This document shows, in pieces, positions 26,679 through 36,318 of a DNA stretch of 64,000 nt. Positions within the stretch are counted from its first letter, which is position 1. Every line of letters starts with the position of its first letter. The position numbers were made by a program, and so were the translations under genes. The stretch comes from CAZOOK01 sp964581385. Its GTDB lineage: Bacteria > Pseudomonadota > Gammaproteobacteria > Nevskiales > Nevskiaceae. The stretch is from NCBI GenBank assembly GCA_964581385.1, contig CAZOOK010000010.1, forward strand, positions 62,001-126,000. Reading direction: 5' to 3'. The notes beneath the pieces were generated by a model, which searched no databases, had not been told where the DNA came from, and worked only from the letters and a program-made list of their open reading frames with translations.

Positions 26679-27809
26679 ATGCGTAAACAACTGAAAAACC
26701 AACATCCCGAAACTTCGTACTGTGGGGACCATATCCGCGACCAGGATATGCCGACAGAACACAAGCGGTCCGGAATCACGTTGCCCAAACGCACCGCCCT
26801 CGCACTCGGCACATTGATGCTTGCAGGGCTGTCATTGAGCGCGGGTTTCCCGACTGCGGCATTGGCGCAAGCGACGGAAGCCTGCAGCGGCAAATTGTAT
26901 GCTGCCACCTCGTATTCGGACGCCGTCAGCGTGATTGATACACAGTCGAACGCAATCATCACCACCATCTCGGTCGGCCATCATCCTGCCCAGATGGTCT
27001 TTACGCCGGACCACAAGCAGATCTATGTGACGAACAGCGGGGAAACGTCGCTTTCAGTAATCGACGTCGCGACAAACGCCGTTGTAAAAACCATTCCCTT
27101 GGATGACTCTCCACTCGGCATAGCCATTACCCCCGATGGCAAACGGCTCGCTCTCTCCTCGGAGAAGGGCCAGATCAAAATCCTCACGCTCGCGACCAAT
27201 GAAAGTACTCCACCGATCGCCGTTAAGTTGGTTCCTGAACAAATCCGCATGACGCCGGATGGAAAATACCTGTATGTCCTGAGCTTCCTAGCCAGCCAGG
27301 TGGAGGTCATCGATGTCGACAAGGCGCAGATTATTGCCACGATTCCGATCAAAGACGCGAACGGTGGGATTGTTCCAGCATTTCCATACAACGGCCTGAT
27401 GTCGTCAGACGGGAAAACGCTGTACGTCGCGGCCCTTTTTGACAACTTCATGGCCGTCATCGATACCACCTCCAATGCTATCGTGAATACTTGGCCGGCT
27501 ACGTCTCCCGTGGGAATTCAGTCTAGCCCGGATCACACAAAGCTCTACATCACGAACTACTACGGTGCCTCGTCCATCAGTGAATACGACGCTGCCACGG
27601 GCGAGCTCTTGAGAAATCAACCCCTAAACGTTCACAAACCCGCTTTTATGGCTTTGCGTGAAGACGGCAAATACCTGTATATCGGTCAGGCCTTCGGCAA
27701 GACCTTGACGGTTTTTGACACGGATACATGGACCGTCAAGAAAGAACTCAAGGTGGGCAAGGGAGCCAACGCACTACTGATTTGCAATTCGCCCTCTCCA
27801 CCGTCCTGA
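26679..27809 (+). CDS. YncE-type YVTN beta-propeller secreted protein
   Basis: The protein has 376 residues. A long basic N region (about 38 residues) precedes a hydrophobic signal core and an ALAQA cleavage site. It then contains seven-bladed YVTN-type repeats such as AVSVIDTQSNAIITTISVG, QIYVTNSGETSLSVIDVATN and KLYITNYYGASSISEYD. Such propellers are periplasmic or extracellular and bind small ligands or act as accessory dehydrogenase-like proteins. The start is supported by GGAAGGAGG seven bases upstream. A possible target of the divergent TetR. Confidence 0.85.
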   Translation: MRKQLKNQHPETSYCGDHIRDQDMPTEHKRSGITLPKRTALALGTLMLAGLSLSAGFPTAALAQATEACSGKLYAATSYSDAVSVIDTQSNAIITTISVGHHPAQMVFTPDHKQIYVTNSGETSLSVIDVATNAVVKTIPLDDSPLGIAITPDGKRLALSSEKGQIKILTLATNESTPPIAVKLVPEQIRMTPDGKYLYVLSFLASQVEVIDVDKAQIIATIPIKDANGGIVPAFPYNGLMSSDGKTLYVAALFDNFMAVIDTTSNAIVNTWPATSPVGIQSSPDHTKLYITNYYGASSISEYDAATGELLRNQPLNVHKPAFMALREDGKYLYIGQAFGKTLTVFDTDTWTVKKELKVGKGANALLICNSPSPPS

Positions 27810-28101
27810 TCAGGCATAGCGGACAATCCGCTGGATCTCGGAGTACGTATAAGTGCAGCGCATTGCGCCGGATGTATGCAGGCGCACTGTTGGATGGGGT
27901 GAAATACTGCCTCACCGGCGCAATGCGGCTGATCATCTGAAGAGTCTGTATCGTTTGGATCATGGATCGTTTCTTCTGAAGTGACGTGGCGATCTTGAAG
28001 TAGATAGCCACATCAAATAGAAGCTCGAATCCAGCGACAGTCAGCCAGCTCTTGATCGAAACGATCACGCAGTTGGACCATGATGGGCGTCCGAACTTCG
28101 C

Positions 28102-28617
28102 TCATACCCGGCCTTTCAGTACATCATAGGAAGGGTCGGAACGATCGCGGCGCCCGATATCGTGATCTCCCATCGCGATTACGTCGCGTACTTCGTCGAA
28201 ATCGCGGATGGAGATGCGCTTGTCCAGGCCCCAGCAGCCGTTGCGCCGTGACCATCGGTCAATATAGCGACCCCAGACCGTCACCTGCTTGAGCCGCCCG
28301 TCGCGCATGATGCGCAGCGAGGCGGTCACGTAGGATTCGCTGCCAGCGTGATCGCCGTTCACGTTCAGGTCGATGATGATGTTGGAGACCTGATGCGAGT
28401 GGTGCAGCGCGTGCCGGTGCTGCGCGCAGATATGGTCGATCACGCCACGTCCGTTGCCTTGATAGACCGCCTCGCCATAGTCGGCGATCGCGTCCTCGTG
28501 CCAGATCGAATGGCCGAGCGGGATGTCGAGCCGGTCCACAGATCGGCAATAACGGTAGATGAGATCGGTGATCTGTTGACGGTCAACTACCGAGTGCAGG
28601 CTTTCAACATCGTTCAT
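28102..28617 (-). CDS. NTF2/SnoaL-like protein
   Basis: This 171-residue protein of the SnoaL-like (NTF2 fold) family opens with QQITDLIYRYCRSVDRLD and WHEDAIADYGEAVYQG, followed by a curved beta-sheet (HHSHQVSNIIIDLNVNGDHAGSES). Members act as small isomerases, dehydratases or hydroxylase partners in aromatic and steroid breakdown. The gene follows an SDR gene by 28 bases on the same strand, so they are probably cotranscribed. A 30-codon frame (28013-28105) overlaps its stop but has no recognisable product. Confidence 0.78.
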   Translation of the reverse strand: MNDVESLHSVVDRQQITDLIYRYCRSVDRLDIPLGHSIWHEDAIADYGEAVYQGNGRGVIDHICAQHRHALHHSHQVSNIIIDLNVNGDHAGSESYVTASLRIMRDGRLKQVTVWGRYIDRWSRRNGCWGLDKRISIRDFDEVRDVIAMGDHDIGRRDRSDPSYDVLKGRV

Positions 28618-28645
28618 CGTGGCACCCTTGCGGCTTTCCGCCGCC

Positions 28646-29449
28646 TCAGCTGTTGCCGAATACGCGCTTGCTCATCTTATCGATCATCAAAATGCGCTCC
28701 CGGCGCATGGCAGCGGAGTTGGGCGCGAAGCCTAGGGCATCGTCCGCTGCCCCCCAGTTGTGAACCGGGCCCTGTGCAAGGCGATCAAGACCGACCGTCG
28801 CCACATCTTCAGGGGACGCGATGTTGTCCGGAACCGGCATTCCTTTCTCGGCGAGGAGTTTGCGGAACGCCGGCGTATCGGTCTGCCCGAGGACTAGGTT
28901 GAGTACATCGACGCCGCGGGGACGAAGCTCCGCCCAAAGCGCTTCTCCCAAACACAGCGTGAACGCCTTGCTCGCCGAATAGGTGGCCATGAAGCTGGCT
29001 CCACCATAGCAGGCACCGGAATTGACGAGCAGCAGGCCGCCTTTCCGTCGCTCGCTCATCAACCTGCCGAAATGGTGACAGCACCGCATCATCGTCACGA
29101 CATTCCGCTGGACTTGATCCAGCCAAACGGCGATATCGCGATCGAGAAAATGGGCTCCATTCGGGTCGGCTCCCGCGTTACTGACAAACAGCCCGACTTC
29201 GCGATCACCGACCGCGGCGATGATCCGATCGAAGGCGTCGGGCGCGGCCAGATCGATGCTCGCCGTGATGCACTCGACGCCAGTTTCGGCGCGGATATCT
29301 TTGGCCAGAGCAGCCAGTGGCTCTGCACGACGGGCGATGAGGATGGATGGCACGCCGTTCGCTGCGATCCTGCGAGCGAAGGCCTGTCCGGTGCCCTCTG
29401 AAGCGCCGGCAACAACAGCCCAAGGTCCATAGCGGTCTGAAAAGCTCAT
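28646..29449 (-). CDS. Short-chain dehydrogenase/reductase (SDR)
   Basis: This 267-residue classical SDR has a glycine-rich cofactor loop (VVAGASEGTGQAFA), a SNAGA motif, and Ser/Tyr/Lys catalytic residues in VNSGACYGG and TYSASKAF. It shares the unusual opening RYGPWAxVxGAS with the SDR at 30103-30918, so the two are paralogues. It oxidises or reduces an alcohol/ketone with NAD(P). In an operon with the NTF2-like gene, it fits a two-step catabolic reaction. Confidence 0.88.
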   Translation of the reverse strand: MSFSDRYGPWAVVAGASEGTGQAFARRIAANGVPSILIARRAEPLAALAKDIRAETGVECITASIDLAAPDAFDRIIAAVGDREVGLFVSNAGADPNGAHFLDRDIAVWLDQVQRNVVTMMRCCHHFGRLMSERRKGGLLLVNSGACYGGASFMATYSASKAFTLCLGEALWAELRPRGVDVLNLVLGQTDTPAFRKLLAEKGMPVPDNIASPEDVATVGLDRLAQGPVHNWGAADDALGFAPNSAAMRRERILMIDKMSKRVFGNS

Positions 29450-29595
29450 AACTCTCTCTTTATTGATTGATCACATTGAACGGAATGCCTCAGCCGTGCT
29501 GAGTCAGACGGCCGCAACGCCGAATTCCCGGACATCAGGGCGAATCAAATGCTCCCCCAATTGCTATTGTCTGGCAGAATTCTTACCTTAGTTTA

Positions 29596-29621
29596 GAATA
29601 TCACTTAATTAATGAATATTC
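29596..29621. promoter_or_regulatory. Imperfect AT-rich palindrome over the gbsR-like gene start
   Basis: GAATAT and ATATTC are symmetric about TTAATTAA, and the palindrome covers the start codon at 29612. MarR/GbsR regulators bind such AT-rich sites, so it may autoregulate and affect the divergent SDR operon. Confidence 0.4.
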
Positions 29622-30106
29622 ACAATATGATTAATATATCAACGCGCACCCTAGGCGACGACGAACACCGTTTCATCAACGAGATTGCTTCGCTGTTGGC
29701 GCCCTGGGGCATGCCGGTGATGTCCGGGCGCGTTTTTGGCTATGTGCTCCTGAACCAGGGACCAGTCAGCGTGAACCAGATCGCCGCCGATCTAAAGACG
29801 AGCAAGGTCGGTGCCTGGAACGCGGCGCGCCGGCTGGAAGAGTTTGGGCATGTGCGCCGTTATGGCGAGCCCGGCAGCAAGAGAGCGCTCTACGGACCCA
29901 CGGACAATTTCGCCGCTCCGCTCGTGGAACAGTGTTCGCTGCTTGGAGCTCTTGGGATTTTGCTGCAGAAACGCGCATCCACGACCGCCAAGGGAGACGT
30001 CGCGGTGCGGCTTCAGGAAATGGCTCAGTTCTATCTTTCGATGCGACAGGCGATGGAAGCGGCGGTGAAGAAGTTAAACGCAAGCAGATCTGTCAAAAAG
30101 CGATGA
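29612..30106 (+). CDS. GbsR/MarR-family transcriptional regulator
   Basis: The protein has 164 residues. Its winged helix-turn-helix contains GRVFGYVLLNQGPVSVNQIAADLKTSKVGAWNAARRLEEFGHV, followed by a wing (RRYGEPGSKRALYGP). The C-terminal helix resembles dimerisation helices of GbsR-type proteins. The gene overlaps the next SDR start by four bases (ATGA) and is divergent from the first SDR gene, so it probably controls both SDR operons. No strong ribosome site is seen; the start codon lies inside the palindrome. Confidence 0.8.
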   Translation: MNIHNMINISTRTLGDDEHRFINEIASLLAPWGMPVMSGRVFGYVLLNQGPVSVNQIAADLKTSKVGAWNAARRLEEFGHVRRYGEPGSKRALYGPTDNFAAPLVEQCSLLGALGILLQKRASTTAKGDVAVRLQEMAQFYLSMRQAMEAAVKKLNASRSVKKR

Positions 30107-30918
30107 ACATATCCTTCGCGGAGCGTTACGGACCTTGGGCGATTGTCACCGGCGCCTCATCGGGCATCGGCGAGCAATTCGCCACTGTGCTCGCCGAGCG
30201 CGGGCTCAACGTGGTCATTGTGGCAAGACGCAAGGATCGGCTTGATCGTCTCGCCGCGGAACTCACCGCAAGGCACGGCGTTCAGGTGCAAGCTCTTGAG
30301 CTCGACTTGGCCGCCGCAGATTTTCTGCAGATCTTGCTCAACGCCACGGCGGACAAGGATGTCGGCCTTGTCATTTCCAACGCCGGGTTCGGCCTCAAAG
30401 GATTGCATCACCTGCAGGAACAGGGGCGGCTCGACAGCATGCTAAACGTCAATGTGCGCGCGCCCACGCTGATTGCCCAGGCGTTCGCACCCAGGCTCAT
30501 TGAAAGAGGGAAAGGCGGGATACTCATCACGGGCTCGGTCGAGGGGTTTCTGGGCTTTCCTTGGTCAGCCGCCTATGCCGCGACCAAGGCATTTGTGCAC
30601 TCGCTGGGCGAGGCACTTTGGGCCGAGTTGAAACCTCATGGCGTCGATGTGCTGGTGCTGGCACCCAGCGCCACCGATACGGACGCCGTCAGCCTTCAGG
30701 GATTTGACGCCAGCCAGATGCATAACCTGATGCCGCCGCGGCAAGTGGCGCAAATGGCCCTTGCCCATCTCAAGTACGGACCGACTTATGTGCCGGGCGC
30801 GATGAATCGGGCGATGGTCCGCTTTCTCATGCTGCTGCCTCGGCGCTGGGCGGTCACCCTGGCGGGCAAGGGGACGAAAGCAGCCATGGACAAAGCCGAA
30901 AATCGCAAACCGTTCTGA
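30103..30918 (+). CDS. Short-chain dehydrogenase/reductase (SDR), paralogue
   Basis: The real start is the ATG at 30103; the longer open frame continues upstream through the regulator gene in another frame. The 271-residue protein has IVTGASSGIGEQFA (cofactor loop), ISNAGFG, TGSVEGF and YAATKAF (catalytic Ser, Tyr, Lys). It is closely similar in design to the SDR at 28646-29449. It is translationally coupled to the GbsR-like regulator gene. Confidence 0.88.
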   Translation: MNISFAERYGPWAIVTGASSGIGEQFATVLAERGLNVVIVARRKDRLDRLAAELTARHGVQVQALELDLAAADFLQILLNATADKDVGLVISNAGFGLKGLHHLQEQGRLDSMLNVNVRAPTLIAQAFAPRLIERGKGGILITGSVEGFLGFPWSAAYAATKAFVHSLGEALWAELKPHGVDVLVLAPSATDTDAVSLQGFDASQMHNLMPPRQVAQMALAHLKYGPTYVPGAMNRAMVRFLMLLPRRWAVTLAGKGTKAAMDKAENRKPF

Positions 30919-31084
30919 TGTAGCGCTTGAGAGCGAATTCGAACGACGCGCTCTTTTCTCACACTCCGACATGCCAAGCAGCCTGCCGGACTTGGGATAA
31001 CCTATAGGGTTTCGGGTGGTGAACGAAGCACCGCCCAAATCCTCAAACGATTACCCAAGTCCGACGGGCTGCTGGCAATCCCGC

Positions 31085-33577
31085 TTAGCTGCCGAAATTT
31101 ATACGAACGTGGCCGCCATACATGCGGGGTTCGCCGACGCTTTCGCTCTCGAAACCGGCAGTGTTATAGAGTCCAAGGATGTAAGTCGTGTACTTTTTGT
31201 CGAACACGTTGGTCGCGAACAGGCCCGCATCGAAGCGGCTGCCGCCGATGGCTTTCCAATCGAAATTCAGGTTAACCAGCTCGTAGGAGGACGACTTGAA
31301 GTAAGGGCTGGAAACCGGGGCCGTCTGAATCTCACCGGAGGTATACGTATAGGTCGTGCCCAGCGACAGGCGGCCCAGGCTCTGGGACACGGGCAGCACA
31401 TAGGCCAGTGTCGCCGTCGCCTTGTTCTTGGGCGTCAGCGGAATCTCGCCGCCGGCTACGGCTGTGGGCGTCAATATATCGTACGGGGGAGTTGGGGTCG
31501 GCAGTGCTAAACTCTCCAGCTTGCTATTCAAATAGGCATAGCTGAGATCCAGCGTGAGTCCCTTGAGCAGCACGAGGTTGGATTCGACTTCAAGACCCCA
31601 GATGCGTGACTTGCCCGCGTTGATGATACCGATGTTCGGCGAAACACTTCCCGTACTGCTTTGGTAACCGACCGAGATCTGCTGATCGCTGAAGTCGTTG
31701 TAGAAAGCGTCGACATCGAAGGTGCCGCGAATGAAGGTGTTGAAGCCAGTCTTGGTGCCGATTTCATAGGTATCGACCTTCTCTGGTTTATATGTTTGGT
31801 CGCCATCGGCGCCGTAGGGGCTCACGCTGCCTTCGCGATAGCCGCGGCTGTATTTGATATAGGTCAGAAGGTCTTCCATCGGCTTGTAGTCGAGTCCCAG
31901 AACCCAGGTCGGCTTCTGACTTTTCTCCGTGAACGATAACGGGCAGTCATAGGGAGACGCGACCGGGGTTGCAAAGCCCGGACTGAAATTCGGACTCAAG
32001 CTGCTGGCACAGTAAGCCACCGGCGTGTTGGCAGCCGGGAATTGATACACGGCCGACACCACGTCGGCGGCGGACCGATCCATCGTATAGCGCAGACCTT
32101 CCGTGAACTTGAGCGTGTCGGTCAGGTTGTAGCTTGACTGTTCGTAGATACCCAAGTCGCGATAGCGGATTTTGCCGACTTTGTAATCCACGGAGCCGAC
32201 CGAAGAATGGGTGATCGAACCCAGAAGGTCGACGCAGTTCAAGCTGGCGGAATCGGTGCAGGTGATCGTCGACGGTGACTGAGCGCCAGTTGCGGACAAG
32301 GGCTCGTTGAACTCCGTGTAGGCGCCAGCCTGCCAGACTAGCTTGTTGTCGCTCGTATGCCCCTGCAGCTGTACTTCCTCGGTGGTCGTCGATTCGTCGT
32401 TAATCTTCATTCCCGGCGCCGTCGAGACCTCGGTGAACATGAGCGGCGGGCTCCCAAGCGGGAAGTCGGTGCCGAACAGGTCGTTCTCAAGGTAGTTGGA
32501 AAGCTGCGCATAGCTGACGATGTTCTTGACCGTCAGCGTGTCGCTGGCTTGCCAGGACGTGGTGTTGATGATCTGCCACTGCTGCATGCGCGATTCGGCT
32601 TTCGGATTATCGTTCGCCACCGTGTAGTAATCCGCACCCGCGTCTCGCGTCGTCTGGAGACAGGCCAAAGGCCCTAACCCTGCGCCGGCATTGCAAGCGA
32701 AAACCTTTTCCCCTACGCCGTTATGGTCCGATTGTGTCAAGGAAGCAATCGTGTAGTTTTCAATCGTAGGGGTGATGTCGTATACGGCGCTCACGCGCGC
32801 GGCAGTGTAGTTGATGTCGTTGAAATTGGACGGCCCAATCCCCGAGATGTTCTTCAGATACCCATCACGGTTCTCGTGATCCACGCCAAAACGCATACGG
32901 AACTGGTCGTTCACCGGCAGGTTGGCAACGCCCTGCACTCGGAGCATGTCGTAATTGCCGTACGACGTATCCACGTAGCCCTCGAGCTGCGAGGTTGGCT
33001 TGTTCGGCACCAGCAGAATAGCTCCGCCATCCGTGTTGCGGCCGAACAGCGTGCCCTGCGGGCCCTTCAGCACCTGCACGTTCTGCAGGTCGAAAAAGCT
33101 GCCCGGACCGGCGCCGTCGCCGCTGTTGATCGAACTGCCGCCGCGCGGTGCTACCACGTCGGCGAAGTAGACGGCCACCGAGGCCGTGGTGTAGATCTCC
33201 TGCCGGACCCCCCGTATCGCGAACGACGCGCCTTCCGACCCGAATTCCGAGTTGGTCGATAGCGACGGGGTATAGGTCGCCAGATCGACGCCCGAGGTCA
33301 CGTTGCGCTCGGTCAACTGCTGCTGGTTGAAGACGGTCATGGAAATCGGAACATCCTGGGCTCGTTCCTCGATGCGCCGCGCCGTCACGACCACTTCTTC
33401 CATGGCAGGCGCTTCTTCCACCGCGGGTGCTTCGTTATGGGCTGCGGCTGCTGGAGGTTGAGCCGGAGCTGAAGTTGGAGTTGGAGCTGGATCAGTCTGC
33501 GCGCTCACAGGAAAGGCTGCGCCGAAGCCCAACCCCATCGCCAAATAGAATGCGGATTTGCAAAACTTGCCTTTCAT
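31085..33577 (-). CDS. TonB-dependent outer-membrane receptor
   Basis: From the ATG at 33577, which follows GGGGAGA, the product has 830 residues. Its signal peptide ends PVSAQ. A TonB box-like segment EEVVVTARR precedes a plug domain (residues about 60-170) and a 22-strand-type barrel to the C-terminal NFGS. The linker before the box is Pro/Ala-rich (APAPT-like repeats). Such receptors import siderophores or bulky catabolic substrates. Located among the SDR/NTF2/regulator genes, it is a likely uptake step for their substrate. The upstream 35 codons of the open frame are not signal-like. Confidence 0.85.
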   Translation of the reverse strand: MKGKFCKSAFYLAMGLGFGAAFPVSAQTDPAPTPTSAPAQPPAAAAHNEAPAVEEAPAMEEVVVTARRIEERAQDVPISMTVFNQQQLTERNVTSGVDLATYTPSLSTNSEFGSEGASFAIRGVRQEIYTTASVAVYFADVVAPRGGSSINSGDGAGPGSFFDLQNVQVLKGPQGTLFGRNTDGGAILLVPNKPTSQLEGYVDTSYGNYDMLRVQGVANLPVNDQFRMRFGVDHENRDGYLKNISGIGPSNFNDINYTAARVSAVYDITPTIENYTIASLTQSDHNGVGEKVFACNAGAGLGPLACLQTTRDAGADYYTVANDNPKAESRMQQWQIINTTSWQASDTLTVKNIVSYAQLSNYLENDLFGTDFPLGSPPLMFTEVSTAPGMKINDESTTTEEVQLQGHTSDNKLVWQAGAYTEFNEPLSATGAQSPSTITCTDSASLNCVDLLGSITHSSVGSVDYKVGKIRYRDLGIYEQSSYNLTDTLKFTEGLRYTMDRSAADVVSAVYQFPAANTPVAYCASSLSPNFSPGFATPVASPYDCPLSFTEKSQKPTWVLGLDYKPMEDLLTYIKYSRGYREGSVSPYGADGDQTYKPEKVDTYEIGTKTGFNTFIRGTFDVDAFYNDFSDQQISVGYQSSTGSVSPNIGIINAGKSRIWGLEVESNLVLLKGLTLDLSYAYLNSKLESLALPTPTPPYDILTPTAVAGGEIPLTPKNKATATLAYVLPVSQSLGRLSLGTTYTYTSGEIQTAPVSSPYFKSSSYELVNLNFDWKAIGGSRFDAGLFATNVFDKKYTTYILGLYNTAGFESESVGEPRMYGGHVRINFGS

Positions 33578-33989
33578 GTATCTCCCCTCATTTTCAATGT
33601 ACGGGTTCAGACCATTCACACGCGCTTGAGCGCGGCTTGCCAGGCACAGCCAGTTCTCGTCCGAAAGCCGGTTCCTCGGCAAGACGGAAAGCAGGGCGTA
33701 TCGGAGTTCCTAAGAAACAGCTGCCAAAACTTCTAGCTGGCGGCAAACGCCAGCCAATCAATCAATTACAGAAGAAACCAATCTTCGCTTGTCTTCAGTA
33801 CGTTGGCAAGCAAATTGGCCGTATACAGCAGACGGCGCAGTTCATTATTACTTACACGCGAGAATCCTGAAAGCTGATAATCGCTATCGGCCAACGCTTA
33901 CATTTGCGCCGACGCGCCGGCTTGATATTGCGGTTCAACCGGTTGAATTTCAGCCAGCTGTAATCCCCGTATCGACGGTGATCAGCAGC
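33578..33989. other. Intergenic region upstream of the TonB receptor gene
   Basis: About 410 bases with no supported gene. It includes a hairpin GCTGGCG/CGCCAGC (33736-33754) without a T tract. A receptor promoter on the minus strand is expected but not clearly visible. Confidence 0.4.
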
Positions 33990-35531
33990 CTATGGCGAGT
34001 TGATGGATAGGGTTGCTGCTGCCGTCGCCTGGCTGTCATCAGCACCGGTACAGACGACTGTCGCGAAGAAGACGCCCGGCTGTATGGTCCAAGTGCTCCG
34101 TGGCGTCACTTTTCTATGGCCACTGGTGGCGACCTTTCCGATAAACATTCCGGGTACCACTCCTTTCACGGCGCAGGACTGCGCAGCGGTTGATGACCAA
34201 CTGAGCTGGGTCGGCTCGCCAAGCTTGACGGTTGCCGGCGTGAACGCGGCGGCGACGGACAAGGGCGCGTTCATGCTCAGCTTGAAGATGGCACCAGTAC
34301 TGCCGGCACCACCCATGTAGCTGCCGCCGATAAGATTGCCATTACCATCGTCAGTCAGCGGTCCGGGTTCAAGGGCATCGGCGCTGCTGCTGGTCGTGGC
34401 GTTGCTGCCGAAGGTATAGAGCAGCGTGAACGCGCCATCGGGATCCAGCTTGTAGATGGTGCCGTAATCGTTGACGCCGCCGGTCAGGTTGGCGCCATAG
34501 AGACTGCCATCGGATCCTTGGATAAGTGATTCCGGACGCGTGCCTTCGCCGTTCACAAAGGAAACGTGGTGCCAACGGGGGACCGCATATAGGTCGAACA
34601 CCAGGATCGTGTTGGTCGGCCCGAAGGCATGCAGAACCGTCGTCGTGCCTGCGAGTGTCACCTTGAACAGACTGCCGTTGCCGTTGGCGCCATCAGCGCC
34701 CGTGGTTCCGTAGAAATTTCCATCGCGCCCGATGATCAGCGCTTGCGCACTCGAGCCTTCGACGCTGGCGGATAGCGTGTGCATGATCGAATAGTTGCCG
34801 TTTGGCGTCAGCTTGACGATGCTGGAATCGGTCAAGCCGTAGAAGTTGCCGTCGCTACCCAGCTGCAGCTCCCCGGGCGCTGGCTGGCCTGCGGTAAAAG
34901 AGGCGATGGTGCTGAAATGTCCGGCGCCATCGATCTTGAAAAACGTGCCGAGCGCATTGGCGCCACCGCCGCCCGCGATGCCATACAGGCTGCCGTCGGC
35001 CACCGGCACGACGCGCGCAGGACGAGTGCCATCGGTATTGGAACCGCACGAGTCGCAGGCCCCATCAGTCACCGAAAACGTGTGGAGCAGCGTGAAGCTA
35101 CCGTCCGGCGCGATGCGAAACACGGTGCCGTTGCCATGGGCGCCGCCAGCACCGGCCACACCGTAGAACATGCCGTCTGCGCCTAGAGCCAGATCGCGGG
35201 GGTCGGCGCCGTCCGCGCTGGTATCGCCGCCGTTAGGGTTCTCTGTTGATGGACCAAAGGCATGCAGTACGGTGACTGCGCCGGATGGCGTCATCTTGAA
35301 CACTGTGCCGTTGAAGCCGGGGCCAAGGTAAAAGGCGGTGCCATAGAAATTGCCGTCATTGCCATGGACTAGTACCTGGTCCGGCGCACTGCCATCGGTG
35401 TTGGAGCCGTCGCTGGCCGGCGCGGCAAAGGAATGCAGCAGGGATTCCGCCGCAGACCATGCCGGCACGGCGTGGGTGAATGCGAGTACGGCGGCCGCCA
35501 TCAACGCCGGCCGTAAATTTTTAGCAGTCAT
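33990..35531 (-). CDS. Secreted GloVer-type tandem-repeat protein
   Basis: The 513-residue product has a signal peptide ending AWSA. It then contains about eight to nine copies of the repeat with core DGNFYG...GGANGxGTVFKxTPxGxxTxLHxF, the choice-of-anchor GloVer repeat (for example NFYGTAFY, FYGVAGAGGAHGNGTVFRI, NFYGTTGADGANGNGSLFKV). Such repeats form beta-propeller-like extracellular scaffolds of unknown role. The last 100 residues look like a beta-sandwich domain. The start at 35531 is the shorter of two in-frame ATGs, and neither has a strong ribosome site. Confidence 0.75.
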   Translation of the reverse strand: MTAKNLRPALMAAAVLAFTHAVPAWSAAESLLHSFAAPASDGSNTDGSAPDQVLVHGNDGNFYGTAFYLGPGFNGTVFKMTPSGAVTVLHAFGPSTENPNGGDTSADGADPRDLALGADGMFYGVAGAGGAHGNGTVFRIAPDGSFTLLHTFSVTDGACDSCGSNTDGTRPARVVPVADGSLYGIAGGGGANALGTFFKIDGAGHFSTIASFTAGQPAPGELQLGSDGNFYGLTDSSIVKLTPNGNYSIMHTLSASVEGSSAQALIIGRDGNFYGTTGADGANGNGSLFKVTLAGTTTVLHAFGPTNTILVFDLYAVPRWHHVSFVNGEGTRPESLIQGSDGSLYGANLTGGVNDYGTIYKLDPDGAFTLLYTFGSNATTSSSADALEPGPLTDDGNGNLIGGSYMGGAGSTGAIFKLSMNAPLSVAAAFTPATVKLGEPTQLSWSSTAAQSCAVKGVVPGMFIGKVATSGHRKVTPRSTWTIQPGVFFATVVCTGADDSQATAAATLSINSP

Positions 35532-36051
35532 TGGATGCCGCACCAACGTCGGAACCATGAACGCAGCCTAGCAGGACGGGGCGTGCACAACTGTGACGAC
35601 GTTCACACAGTATGCGGCCCGCCTGCAACGCAGCGATTCCCCATAGCACCTTCGACTTGAGAAACATCTTTGCCGAAAATGAGCGGCCATAGGTGGCCGG
35701 CATCGAGTTCATTTCACCGCCGCTGTACATCGAGGCGGGCAAGTGCGCGTCTCGCTGCCACCGATCCGGACCGCAATATCGTGGAGCTTTTACACTTAGA
35801 TCCGCTGGGTTCTCTATAGGCGGAAATAAATAAAACCAGAACGGTGCGCGGAGACGGACAAACGCCATATCAACGAAAAACCCCGTATTTACACAGGACT
35901 AGGAATCGACAGAAATGAGGCGTTCTTGAGCAACAGCGGTAGTCATGGCTTGGTCCTCTAAAGCAAAGTTTCGTGTCATTCGTTATCTATTACCTCGACA
36001 AAATATCACCTGCTGCCTGACCCTTGACTTGACGCACGGGTCCTGTACGCT
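35532..36051. other. Intergenic region
   Basis: About 500 bases between the GloVer gene and the esterase promoter region have no supported coding sequence. TTGACT/TTGACG boxes at 36024-36034 precede the palindrome at 36052 and form a candidate promoter for the rightward esterase. Confidence 0.4.
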
Positions 36052-36075
36052 GTTACACAATTACATTTGTGTAAC
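36052..36075. promoter_or_regulatory. Inverted-repeat operator GTTACACAA-(6)-TTGTGTAAC upstream of the esterase gene
   Basis: Two perfect nine-base arms are separated by six bases and lie 16-18 bases after TTGACG, over the candidate promoter. The half-site GTTACAC recurs at 38481-38536 beside the tetR gene downstream, which suggests a common regulator. Confidence 0.55.
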
Positions 36076-36318
36076 TATATATATATTCGTTGCGCGGTCC
36101 ATGGCTATTTAGAAAGGGCCAGGCGCGTGGCATCGGTGAGGGGGAGATTCTGCTGCGTATTTGCGGATAGACCATCCGCGTAAGTACCCGTCCTGCGGGG
36201 ACGGCGGCCCGTGGCACCCTCAACGGCTTGAAATGCTCGGCAGATCGCCGGCAGTGGTAGCGGGTAAATCCGCGATGGTAAGCGGTTAACAATGAAACTA
36301 AGTGGGAGGACGCATCTA

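Noticed and set aside
27810..28101. 106-codon and 30-codon frames near the NTF2-like gene
   Set aside because: No recognisable protein family; possible decayed sequence only.
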